From JBAZJI01 sp964596325 (GTDB taxonomy: Bacteria; Patescibacteriota; Minisyncoccia; Minisyncoccales; JAGOPM01): 14,693 nt of DNA. Of the stretch, positions 1-5,904 are shown piece by piece. Within the stretch, counting starts at the first letter, position 1. Every line of letters begins with the position of its first letter. The translations under genes were made by a program, and so were the position numbers. The stretch covers positions 1-14,693 of the forward strand of contig CAZQSQ010000021.1 in NCBI GenBank assembly GCA_964596325.1. Direction: 5' to 3'. The notes under the pieces are model-generated. The model was not told the DNA's origin. It saw nothing but the letters and a program-made list of their open reading frames with translations, and did no database searches.

Positions 1-992
1 ATCTCTTCATTAGTAAAAGGATTAATGGCTTTTAAGCCCTTTAATTCTACCCCTGTCTTTTCTTTAACCAAATCGGTGCGCTCCAAATCGGATTTTTGCT
101 TAGAGGCTTTGATATATCTTTCAACCTCGGCCAAATTATTAATTTCACTTTTAAGCGTTTCCAAAATCGGGTGCTCTGGGGCAACTACACAATAAGTGCA
201 GCCGAAAATCGTATCCAGGCGGGTCGTAAATACATCAATTTGTAATTTGGATTTTGGATTTGATTTATAATTTGGATTTTGGATTTTGATATTAAACTTA
301 ATATTTGCCCCTTCGCTTCGCCCTATCCAGTTACGCTGCATCTCCAAAATGCTTGGTTCCCAGTCCAAATTTTGCAAGCCGGAAAGCAAAGGTTGGGCGT
401 ACTTAGTGATTAGAATTTCCCACTCCCGGATTGGCTTGCGCTCAATAATAGTAGAGCAACGCTCGCATTTGCCATCTTCAACATCCTCATTAGCCAAAAC
501 TGTTTTGCAGCTTGGGCAATAATTAACCGGGTCCATGACCGAACGGACTAAGCCCGCTTCAAACATTTTTTTGAACTGCCATTGCGTCCATTTGTAGTAA
601 TGAGGATCGGTTGTATTTATTTCCCTGCCCCAATCATAAGTAAAACCAATAAGCTCCAACTGTTTTTTGAAAGTTTTCACATTCTGCGCTACGGCCTTAG
701 CGGGATGAATTTTATTCTTAATGGCAAAATTCTCCGCAGGCAAACCAAAAGCGTCCCAACCCATCGGATGCATTACATTAAACCCCTGCATCATTTTTAA
801 GCGCGCTATAACATCGCTGGCAATATAGCCCTTACAATGCCCGACATGCATAGCCGAGCCGGAAGGATACGGGAACATATCCAAAACATAATATTTGGGT
901 TTCTTGGATTTATCCGCAGCCCTGTATATCTTGGTTTGCGCCCATTTTTTTTGCCATTTCTTTTCGATTTTTGTATGGTCAAAATCCGCCAT
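1..992 (-). CDS. leuS: Leucyl-tRNA synthetase, N-terminal part (gene continues beyond the left edge)
   Basis: Class I aminoacyl-tRNA synthetase that charges tRNA-Leu in the cytoplasm; about 330 N-terminal residues are in the window. It begins MADFDHTKIEKKW. The ATP-binding signature is visible as FPYPSG (residues 40-45) followed by the HIGH-type motif HVGH (49-52), then HPMGWDAFGLPAENFA, which is characteristic of LeuS rather than IleS or ValS. A zinc-knuckle-like CPSC...CERC pair follows at about 160-180. The start of the CP1 editing domain carries TTRLDTIFG, the LeuS threonine-rich editing motif (usually TTRPDTLFG), and the visible part ends at NPFTNEE. The ATG at 992 is preceded at exactly six bases by TATAAA, so the mRNA may be leaderless. 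Residues about 236-251 are encoded by a low-complexity DNA repeat (separate entry). The class I KMSKS motif would lie outside the window. Confidence 0.96.
   Translation of the reverse strand, partial: MADFDHTKIEKKWQKKWAQTKIYRAADKSKKPKYYVLDMFPYPSGSAMHVGHCKGYIASDVIARLKMMQGFNVMHPMGWDAFGLPAENFAIKNKIHPAKAVAQNVKTFKKQLELIGFTYDWGREINTTDPHYYKWTQWQFKKMFEAGLVRSVMDPVNYCPSCKTVLANEDVEDGKCERCSTIIERKPIREWEILITKYAQPLLSGLQNLDWEPSILEMQRNWIGRSEGANIKFNIKIQNPNYKSNPKSKLQIDVFTTRLDTIFGCTYCVVAPEHPILETLKSEINNLAEVERYIKASKQKSDLERTDLVKEKTGVELKGLKAINPFTNEE
243..286. repeat. Heptamer-type direct repeat inside leuS
   Basis: A perfect 19-bp direct repeat (243-261 and 268-286), each copy built from the unit AATCCAA/AATCCAAA on the coding strand, with a 6-bp separator. 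The copies are offset by 25 bp, so they are read in different frames and give different peptides (IQNPN and NPKSK). The overall reading frame of leuS stays open. It lies at the entry to the editing domain, just before DVFTTRLDTIFG. Confidence 0.8.
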
Positions 993-998
993 AATGTC

Positions 999-1004
999 TT
1001 TATA
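999..1004 (-). promoter_or_regulatory. -10 box of leuS, six bases before ATG
   Basis: Read on the minus strand the sequence is TATAAA-GACATT-ATG. The five-of-six match to the sigma-70 -10 box sits six bases from the start codon, which would put transcription start on the A of ATG. I see no convincing -35 and no Shine-Dalgarno site. Confidence 0.55.
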
Positions 1005-1105
1005 GTTATGCAAAAATAATAACAAAAACAGCCCCTTCCAACCATATTGACTCATTAGCAAATATATTTTCTAAACATAAACAATATTTTGAAAATACAC
1101 TTATC

Positions 1106-1114
1106 TGCTATAAT
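1106..1114 (+). promoter_or_regulatory. Extended -10 promoter of the alpha/beta hydrolase gene
   Basis: TGC-TATAAT (1106-1114) is an extended -10 with a perfect hexamer, followed by TAGTGC and then the ATG at 1121. The predicted +1, seven bases past the -10, is the A of the start codon. A TTGAAA at 1089-1094 is only 14 bases upstream of the -10 and is a poor -35, which fits an extended -10 promoter. Confidence 0.65.
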
Positions 1115-1120
1115 TAGTGC

Positions 1121-1885
1121 ATGCAAAAAGAGATATTCTTCAAAAATGAATCGGGTGCAGAAATTCGCAGCCTTTGGTATGACAACGGCGCCGCTAAAAC
1201 CATCGTTTTCCTTCATGGCTTAAAATCCAGTTCCACTAACCATCCGATGGTAGAAAAGATCTGCGCTAAAATCGGCGAAACTTTCAATATCCTTAAAATA
1301 GATTTTATGGGCTGTGGTATGTCTTCGGGAAAATTTTCCGAATTTACTATCACTAATGGGGCCCACGACGTTGAATATTTCATCAATAATCTCGTTCCCA
1401 AAAATAACCAAATTATAGTCTTCGCCCGCTCGCTGGGTGCGGCCGTGGCAGCAAAATATATGACCGATAATCCCGGCAAAATATCCAAAATATTCTTGCA
1501 CGCCCCGGGGCTTAATATAAAAACCATCTTACGGTGGCGATGCGGCTTTTACCATGGCCGGGAGCTTAATTGGCTAAATTGGCAAACCTACTTCCCCGAG
1601 GAAGAATACCAAAAAATCCGCCAAACCAGAGAAGAAATTTCGGGTATTCCGAAAAAGTTGAATATCGAAAATGGCGAAGATGATTTTCAAGATGCTATTT
1701 TAGCTCTGAAACCCGAACAATATTTGGTAGTGCATGGTGATGTTGACTTGGATGTGCCCATTACCTGCAATGACCGCCTCCCTAGCGAGCAAGTAATCAA
1801 AGTGGCTCATGGCGACCATAAACTGCTCGAACAAGAACTGCTCGCCCAGTATTTTGATAAGATGATAAACTTTATTTTGAACTGA
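1121..1885 (+). CDS. Alpha/beta hydrolase (serine esterase/lipase-like)
   Basis: A 254-residue cytoplasmic protein of the alpha/beta hydrolase fold with no signal peptide. The oxyanion-loop HG lies at 32-33 (FLHGLKSS). The nucleophile elbow is ARSLG with Ser104; the first glycine of the usual GxSxG is Ala here. The acid is probably Asp209 in HGDVDLDVP, and the base is His233 in AHGDHKL. The strand order and the short cap (about 130-190) resemble small YbbA/BAAT-type or serine-aminopeptidase-like hydrolases, so the substrate could be an acyl ester, thioester or peptide; sequence alone does not decide. The ATG at 1121 sits six bases after a perfect -10 box, so the mRNA is probably leaderless. 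The stop (TGA) is one base before the ATG of the next small membrane protein, which suggests coupled translation. Confidence 0.9.
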   Translation: MQKEIFFKNESGAEIRSLWYDNGAAKTIVFLHGLKSSSTNHPMVEKICAKIGETFNILKIDFMGCGMSSGKFSEFTITNGAHDVEYFINNLVPKNNQIIVFARSLGAAVAAKYMTDNPGKISKIFLHAPGLNIKTILRWRCGFYHGRELNWLNWQTYFPEEEYQKIRQTREEISGIPKKLNIENGEDDFQDAILALKPEQYLVVHGDVDLDVPITCNDRLPSEQVIKVAHGDHKLLEQELLAQYFDKMINFILN

Positions 1886-1886
1886 C

Positions 1887-2084
1887 ATGAAACTGCTAAT
1901 CAGATTAATAAATATTTTTGCCACATTTTTGATGGTCTTAGGCGCGCTGCATATCGGCTTAACCGTCATCAGTATTAAGCTCATCCCCGCCCTGTGCATG
2001 GGTTATATCCCGGTAGCCGCCGTCTATTCTCTAATCGGCGTCTCAGGACTTTGGGGGATTTATATGCTCTTTCAAAAGAATTAA
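1887..2084 (+). CDS. Small membrane protein, DUF378-like
   Basis: A 65-residue, almost wholly hydrophobic protein with two predicted transmembrane helices (about 8-30 and 40-61) joined by a short turn. The pattern GALHIGL...VYSLIGVSGLWGIY resembles the DUF378 family (two-helix inner-membrane proteins with a GALNWGL motif and a VYxLVGLAGL motif), though the family's central Asn-Trp is His-Ile here. Function is unknown. It follows the hydrolase gene after one base and has no visible Shine-Dalgarno site, so it is probably translated by coupling from the same transcript. The family call rests on motif resemblance only. Confidence 0.65.
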   Translation: MKLLIRLINIFATFLMVLGALHIGLTVISIKLIPALCMGYIPVAAVYSLIGVSGLWGIYMLFQKN

Positions 2085-2132
2085 GCCGATGTCACAAACA
2101 GCTAAAATTAACGTATTAATTTATACGATTCC

Positions 2133-2864
2133 ATGCCCGGAATAAACCGCGAAAACATTATTGATGAGTTTATCGCCCTTCATTTGCAAGGCAAAACCGA
2201 GGATCAAATATCCTCCATTTTGGGTATTAGTAAAGCTGAGTGCCAAGAGATGGGCCGTATAACGCGGGCCATCTTGGCCTCGGCCCAAGAATCTAAGGCC
2301 GATCCCGGACACTTGAAAAAAATACTTTTGGGGCTTGGCCAATCTCCTGTCACAAACAAAACAACTAATCGTAATACCAATAAAGAAAGTAATGATATTT
2401 TTTCCAACATAGCTGCGGGATTTCAGAATTTAAGCTGGCAGTATAAGTTGGCCCCCGTACTGGCTCTTTGCCTAGTGGTAGCCGGCTTGTGGATATTAAA
2501 TATCCCCCAAAAGCCGATTTCGCCAAAAGTTAGCGATAACTTTATTACTGACCAAACAGACACTTCCAATATCGAGCCACTGGCCAAAATGGAAAAATCC
2601 ATAGGAGAAGTACCCCCTTCACCGGCCCAAGATTCCCCGACTGACATTTCCGCAAATAGCGTAGCTACCTCCGAGGCCGCGCCCCAAATGCTAATGACTG
2701 CCATGGCGCCAAGCTCATACTCCGACAATGAAATGTCAGACATAGACAGCCTGCTTAATGATATTTATGTTGAAGATGGGATAATTTCCGAAGAAAGCTC
2801 CTATGTTGATGCCATAATCGCCCAAGACCAATCGCTTAATCAATACGAAGAAATAACCATATAA
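2133..2864 (+). CDS. Helix-turn-helix / single-pass membrane protein with acidic outer tail
   Basis: 243 residues; I do not recognise a named family. Residues 1-70 are helical and include a helix-turn-helix-like stretch (about 22-43: TEDQISSILGISKAECQEM) like those in sigma region 4 or anti-sigma proteins. A basic/Asn-rich linker (70-100) leads to one transmembrane helix (about 106-124, LAPVLALCLVVAGLWILNI). The rest (125-243) should be outside: Pro/Ser/Ala-rich, then an acidic helical end with IDSLLNDIYVEDG. By hand count the outer part has about 22 Asp/Glu and 4 Lys. This layout resembles single-pass anti-sigma regulators, but no sigma factor gene is next to it. It is followed after 14 bp by a secreted basic coiled-coil protein, a possible partner. 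Upstream I see only a weak -10-like TATACG (2122-2127), five bases before the ATG. Confidence 0.75.
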   Translation: MPGINRENIIDEFIALHLQGKTEDQISSILGISKAECQEMGRITRAILASAQESKADPGHLKKILLGLGQSPVTNKTTNRNTNKESNDIFSNIAAGFQNLSWQYKLAPVLALCLVVAGLWILNIPQKPISPKVSDNFITDQTDTSNIEPLAKMEKSIGEVPPSPAQDSPTDISANSVATSEAAPQMLMTAMAPSSYSDNEMSDIDSLLNDIYVEDGIISEESSYVDAIIAQDQSLNQYEEITI

Positions 2865-2878
2865 AATAAATAAAAAAT

Positions 2879-3664
2879 ATGAATAAAATGCACAAAGCGC
2901 TTATTACTGGCGCTATCGCAACCTTTGCCCTGGGAAATTTTGCCGCGGCGCAAAGCACCTCCACAGCAACCACTACCCCGCCGACCGGCAATGCCAAAAG
3001 TTTTTGCACCAAAGTCATAGAGCAGGATATCAAAATCCAAAAGGGCTTGCAGGAAAAAAATGACCACACCCTGCAAAACCAAAATGAAAACCAGAAGAAA
3101 CTTGATCAGCGCCGCTCGGAAAACGACACGAAGTTGGCCGACAAGCGCAAAGCCTGGGATAAGAACAGCGACGGCAGATTTGAAAAACTTTTAGGCAAAG
3201 CCGATACCCAAGCCAAAAAGGATGCCATTACCGCCTATCAAAAGGCCGTAGCCGAGGCTGTGACCGCCAGGCGCGCCGCTATTGACGCTGCCAACGAAAC
3301 CTATCGCAAGGCCGTTAATACCGCTTTGACTACCCGCAAGAACAAAATAAATACTTTATTGGAGGCGTATAAAAAAGCTATCAGTGATGCCATCGCCAAA
3401 GCTAAAGCCGATTGCCAAGCCGGCAAAGACAGCAAAACTGTCAGGACTGCCTTCTTAGCCGCTACAAAAGCCGCTCACCAAAAATTTTCCGCTGACAAAA
3501 GGGCCGTAGAAAAAATTGGTTCGAATTTAGAGGATGCTAGAGATGCCCACAATGAAGCCATCCATAAAGCTCAAAAAAACTTCTCGGCGGCGATCGAGAA
3601 AGCTCGCGAGGCCCTAAAAAATTCCTTTGGCAATAAAAAAATTAATACCAAATTAGACGACTAA
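2879..3664 (+). CDS. Secreted Ala/Lys-rich coiled-coil protein
   Basis: 261 residues, beginning with a clear Sec signal peptide (MNKMHK, hydrophobic core 7-20, likely cleavage after AAA at 22-24). A short Ser/Thr/Pro linker follows, and then almost the whole protein (about 40-250) is charged, alanine-rich helix with heptad-like spacing, predicted coiled coil. By hand count the mature part has about 48 Lys/Arg against 31 Asp/Glu, so it is strongly basic. There are only two cysteines (43 and 179). Secreted helical proteins of this look are common in CPR genomes and unassigned; some resemble periplasmic chaperones of the Spy/CpxP type in composition only. Start: Met1 gives the better signal peptide; Met4 is an alternative. 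It is the last gene before a strong terminator, and probably shares a transcript with the upstream membrane protein. Confidence 0.8.
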   Translation: MNKMHKALITGAIATFALGNFAAAQSTSTATTTPPTGNAKSFCTKVIEQDIKIQKGLQEKNDHTLQNQNENQKKLDQRRSENDTKLADKRKAWDKNSDGRFEKLLGKADTQAKKDAITAYQKAVAEAVTARRAAIDAANETYRKAVNTALTTRKNKINTLLEAYKKAISDAIAKAKADCQAGKDSKTVRTAFLAATKAAHQKFSADKRAVEKIGSNLEDARDAHNEAIHKAQKNFSAAIEKAREALKNSFGNKKINTKLDD

Positions 3665-3671
3665 AGTATTC

Positions 3672-3711
3672 TGAATAAAAAAAGGAGGCTAGCGCCTCCT
3701 TTTTTTATTCA
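3672..3711. terminator. Bidirectional intrinsic terminator between convergent genes
   Basis: A perfect inverted repeat: arms 3672-3689 and 3694-3711 (18 bp) with a 4-base loop (TAGC). The core GGAGGC/GCCTCC is flanked by A-runs on the left and T-runs on the right, so it can stop transcription in both directions. The stop codon of the minus-strand gene (3705-3707) lies inside the right arm. Confidence 0.92.
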
Positions 3712-4013
3712 AGACTCCCCAGCATACCCTGAATCCTAATAACTTCTTCCTGAACCAAATCGCTGTCATATTCCCCGGCGTGCGCCGTTGTTCCGTGATA
3801 AGAATTTTTATTTTGATCCAAATGAATATTGCATTCTACCTTTTGCCCAAATTCTTTAAGATAAATATGGAGGCGCGGATAGCGCGCCACGCCAAGCTCT
3901 CGGACAAAGCTCATCTCCCCTTTTATCTCGTCTTGCCGGTCGAAAACGTAACCAACCTTTTTCATTAAGACGGCAGCAGAGTATCCGGTCTTATTTTCCA
4001 AAATAAATTTCAT
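3705..4013 (-). CDS. Conserved small protein of Patescibacteria type
   Basis: 102 residues, no signal peptide or membrane helix. Beginning MKFILENKTGYSAAVLMKKV, it ends in a conserved-looking core with LHIYLKEF, NIHLDQNKNSYHG and AHAGEYDSDLVQEE. From memory, proteins with this HLDQ...AHxGEYD pattern are frequent in Parcubacteria and related CPR genomes and have no assigned function; I cannot confirm this by search. The clustered His, Asp and Glu could bind metal or be catalytic, which is inference only. Its ATG overlaps the stop of the upstream amidohydrolase as ATGA (4010-4013), so the two are co-transcribed and probably translationally coupled. Its own stop lies in the terminator shared with the convergent secreted-protein gene. 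Confidence 0.82.
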   Translation of the reverse strand: MKFILENKTGYSAAVLMKKVGYVFDRQDEIKGEMSFVRELGVARYPRLHIYLKEFGQKVECNIHLDQNKNSYHGTTAHAGEYDSDLVQEEVIRIQGMLGSLE

Positions 4014-5269
4014 TTTTTTGAAACTAAATTATGGGCTACGGCCTTAGCTTTTTTCTTAATTAAATTCTCATTCTCACAGACAAAAAATCCATCCCTTAAA
4101 ATTTCTTGACCGTTAATAATAACATCACTGACAGTATCTCCAGCTGAAGCATAAACAATATCAGACTCGATGTTAAACCCCGGCACCAAAGGAATTTTAT
4201 TCAAATCCAGCAAAACAAAATCCGCCAGCTTGCCTTCTTTTATCTCTCCTCCATTTAAGCCCGCAGCTTTGGCGCCATTTTTGGTGGCGGACTGCAAAAC
4301 CTCTTTGGCTGGATATTGGCAGGCATCTTTTTGCTTATGCTTTTGGGCCAAAGCCGATATCTTCATTTCCTGCATCAAGTCTAAATTATTATTGCTAGCG
4401 GCCCCATCCGTGCCAATCGTTATATTAGCTCCCTCTTCCTTCAGCCCGGCTATATCCATTATCTCGCCAACGGCTAATTTGAAATTACTGCTCTGATTAT
4501 TGACTACCGTACAGCCTCTTTTCCCCAAAATTTCCTCTTCCTTTTTATCTAAATACACGCCGTGCGCCAAAATACTCTGGCCTCCTAAAAACCCCAGTGA
4601 ATCCAAATACTGAACCGGCCGCTTCTTATTCTGCCGCAGGCAATCCTCCACCTCTGTGTTGGTTTCTGATAAATGGGTATGCAATAAAATTTTCTCAGTT
4701 TGAGCAAACTGAGCGCACCATTTTAGCTCCTCGGCCCCAACGGTATAAATGGCATGCGGCGCAATAGCAAACTGCGTGGTTTTAAGCCCCATCTTCCGGA
4801 ATTTTGCCAAATTGGCCTGGGCGGTTTTAGGATTGCTCATTTTTGACCCGCCAAAAACCACCAAGCCGATCAGGGCGCGCAGGCCCATCTCCTCGGCTGC
4901 CCGGACACTGGCTTCGGGGAAAAAGTACATGTCATTAAAAAATATCGTGCCAGTCCGCACCATTTCCAAAAATGCCAGCTTACTCCCCCAATAAACATCA
5001 TCTTCGCTCAGCTTTTCCTCCAAGGGCCAAATTTTATTCTGCAGCCAATCCATTAAAGGCATATCATCGGCAAAACCGCGCAAAAGTGACATGGCGGCAT
5101 GCGTATGCATATTATAAAGCCCGGGTATTATTGCCTTACTGCCTTTGCAGTCTATTTTATCGTCAGCCTTAGTATTGATTCCTTTACTGATCTTTTTAAT
5201 CAGATTACCCTCTACCAACAAATCCGTCTCTTTATTATTAAAGATTACATTTTTCAGCAGAATGCTCAT
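4010..5269 (-). CDS. mtaD: MTA/SAH deaminase-type amidohydrolase
   Basis: 419 residues from the ATG at 5269. Amidohydrolase superfamily, matching the 5-methylthioadenosine/S-adenosylhomocysteine deaminases (6-amino purine to 6-oxo plus ammonia, cytoplasm). Visible motifs: metal pair HTH (His55, His57) in LYNMHTHAAMSLLRG; PHAIYTV (His172); HTHLSET with His199 and Glu202; LAHGVYLD with His236; GTDGAASNNNLDL with Asp288. All expected metal and catalytic positions are present. The usual NPxSNxKL stretch is NNQSSNFKLA here. An in-frame TTG at 5284 would add five residues (MYNPD), but that TTG abuts the -10 box TATAAT (5276-5281), so I prefer the ATG six bases after the box. The role is probably nucleoside salvage or SAH removal; other amino-purine substrates or a chlorohydrolase-like role are possible. 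It overlaps the 102-residue gene by four bases. Confidence 0.88.
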   Translation of the reverse strand: MSILLKNVIFNNKETDLLVEGNLIKKISKGINTKADDKIDCKGSKAIIPGLYNMHTHAAMSLLRGFADDMPLMDWLQNKIWPLEEKLSEDDVYWGSKLAFLEMVRTGTIFFNDMYFFPEASVRAAEEMGLRALIGLVVFGGSKMSNPKTAQANLAKFRKMGLKTTQFAIAPHAIYTVGAEELKWCAQFAQTEKILLHTHLSETNTEVEDCLRQNKKRPVQYLDSLGFLGGQSILAHGVYLDKKEEEILGKRGCTVVNNQSSNFKLAVGEIMDIAGLKEEGANITIGTDGAASNNNLDLMQEMKISALAQKHKQKDACQYPAKEVLQSATKNGAKAAGLNGGEIKEGKLADFVLLDLNKIPLVPGFNIESDIVYASAGDTVSDVIINGQEILRDGFFVCENENLIKKKAKAVAHNLVSKK

Positions 5270-5275
5270 ATCGGG

Positions 5276-5281
5276 ATTATA
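5276..5281 (-). promoter_or_regulatory. Perfect -10 box of the amidohydrolase gene, six bases before ATG
   Basis: Minus strand TATAAT-CCCGAT-ATG predicts a leaderless transcript. A -35-like TAGGCA (5299-5304, four of six) lies 17 bases upstream, inside the terminator hairpin of the preceding gene. Confidence 0.65.
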
Positions 5282-5286
5282 CAAAA

Positions 5287-5308
5287 CCGCTAGGCTTTTG
5301 CCTAGCGG
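5287..5308 (-). terminator. Terminator hairpin after the four-cysteine membrane protein gene
   Basis: Arms 5287-5295 (CCGCTAGGC) and 5300-5308 (GCCTAGCGG) pair perfectly around a TTTT loop. On the minus strand the hairpin is followed by TTTTG and then directly by the -10 box of the next gene; the short T-run makes it a modest terminator. Confidence 0.75.
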
Positions 5309-5318
5309 CTCTATTTAA

Positions 5319-5849
5319 TTAAATGGCGTATTCGCAAGCTATCTTAAACTCTATACCATTAATAACATCATTTTTCAGCCATTCCACCGAACAATAAGCG
5401 CCGTCTTTTTTCCGGATATAGCCAGCTAAACCACCAATGGTACCGTCAGCCGCACATTGGTTATCAGCCATGAAACCTTTATTTTGAAAGTAGGCGGCAA
5501 AATTAAATTTAGTCTTGGCGGTAAATTTTATGCCCTTAATATCTTTGGACTTCAAGCAAGCCGCGCCGGACCATTTCTCTACGCGAGATTTCGACCCATT
5601 GATGGACAAAATATTTTCCAGCAAAACGTCAATGGTATCAACCGTCGGCAAAGGCAATGGAGTGGCAATTTTCGGGGCACTCTGGGCTGGAGGCGGGGCA
5701 TTTTTGGCTTGAGGCTGAGTGCTAGTGGCCACGTTTTCCGGCGACTTAGCGCTTGGCGGCTGTTGGGCATAATACCACCAAGTAAAGGCAATGGCGGCTA
5801 TGGCCAAGCCGGCCAGCAAACCAATAGCTAAATCTTTTTTAATTTTCAT
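5319..5849 (-). CDS. Membrane-anchored hypothetical protein with four outer cysteines
   Basis: 176 residues from the ATG at 5849; I do not recognise the family. A short basic N-terminus (MKIKKD) is followed by one hydrophobic helix (about 7-27, ending TWWYY), which serves as a signal anchor. A Pro/Ala/Ser/Gln-rich linker (about 30-68) leads to a compact outer domain (about 70-176). That domain holds four cysteines (98, 132, 153, 172), enough for two disulfide bonds if it is outside. The layout resembles pilin-like or minor surface proteins in size, but the N-terminus lacks a clear type IV prepilin cleavage site. An in-frame TTG at 5870 overlaps the -10 box (TTG followed by TATAAT, 5862-5867), so it is very unlikely to be the start. 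It is a separate transcription unit between two terminators. Confidence 0.75.
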   Translation of the reverse strand: MKIKKDLAIGLLAGLAIAAIAFTWWYYAQQPPSAKSPENVATSTQPQAKNAPPPAQSAPKIATPLPLPTVDTIDVLLENILSINGSKSRVEKWSGAACLKSKDIKGIKFTAKTKFNFAAYFQNKGFMADNQCAADGTIGGLAGYIRKKDGAYCSVEWLKNDVINGIEFKIACEYAI

Positions 5850-5861
5850 AATGTTTTCTAA

Positions 5862-5867
5862 ATTATA
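5862..5867 (-). promoter_or_regulatory. -10 box of the four-cysteine membrane protein gene
   Basis: A perfect TATAAT on the minus strand, twelve bases before the ATG, which predicts a leader of about six bases with no room for a Shine-Dalgarno site. It lies seven bases after the stem of the uvrA terminator. A weak TTAGGA sits at -35 spacing in the terminator loop. Confidence 0.55.
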
Positions 5868-5874
5868 CAATAAA

Positions 5875-5899
5875 AAAACCGCCCTCCTAAGGCGGTTTT
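5875..5899 (-). terminator. Intrinsic terminator of uvrA
   Basis: Arms 5875-5883 (AAAACCGCC) and 5891-5899 (GGCGGTTTT) with a 7-base loop. On the minus strand the stem runs into seven Ts, six bases after the uvrA stop codon. Confidence 0.88.
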
Positions 5900-5904
5900 A
5901 CACA

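Noticed and set aside
243..286. Direct repeat as part of a CRISPR array
   Set aside because: There are only two 19-bp copies six bases apart, made of smaller units and inside the open frame of leuS; no spacers.
1047..1075. TTGACT at 1047-1052 as -35 of a second promoter before the hydrolase
   Set aside because: No acceptable -10 lies at 16-18 bases; the extended -10 at 1106-1114 explains the gene better.
5282..5284. TTG start for the amidohydrolase
   Set aside because: The TTG lies directly before the -10 box TATAAT; transcription would start downstream of it. The ATG at 5269 is preferred.
5868..5870. TTG start for the four-cysteine membrane protein
   Set aside because: Same situation: the TTG is directly followed by the TATAAT of the promoter, so it is not in the mRNA. 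The ATG at 5849 also gives a better signal anchor.
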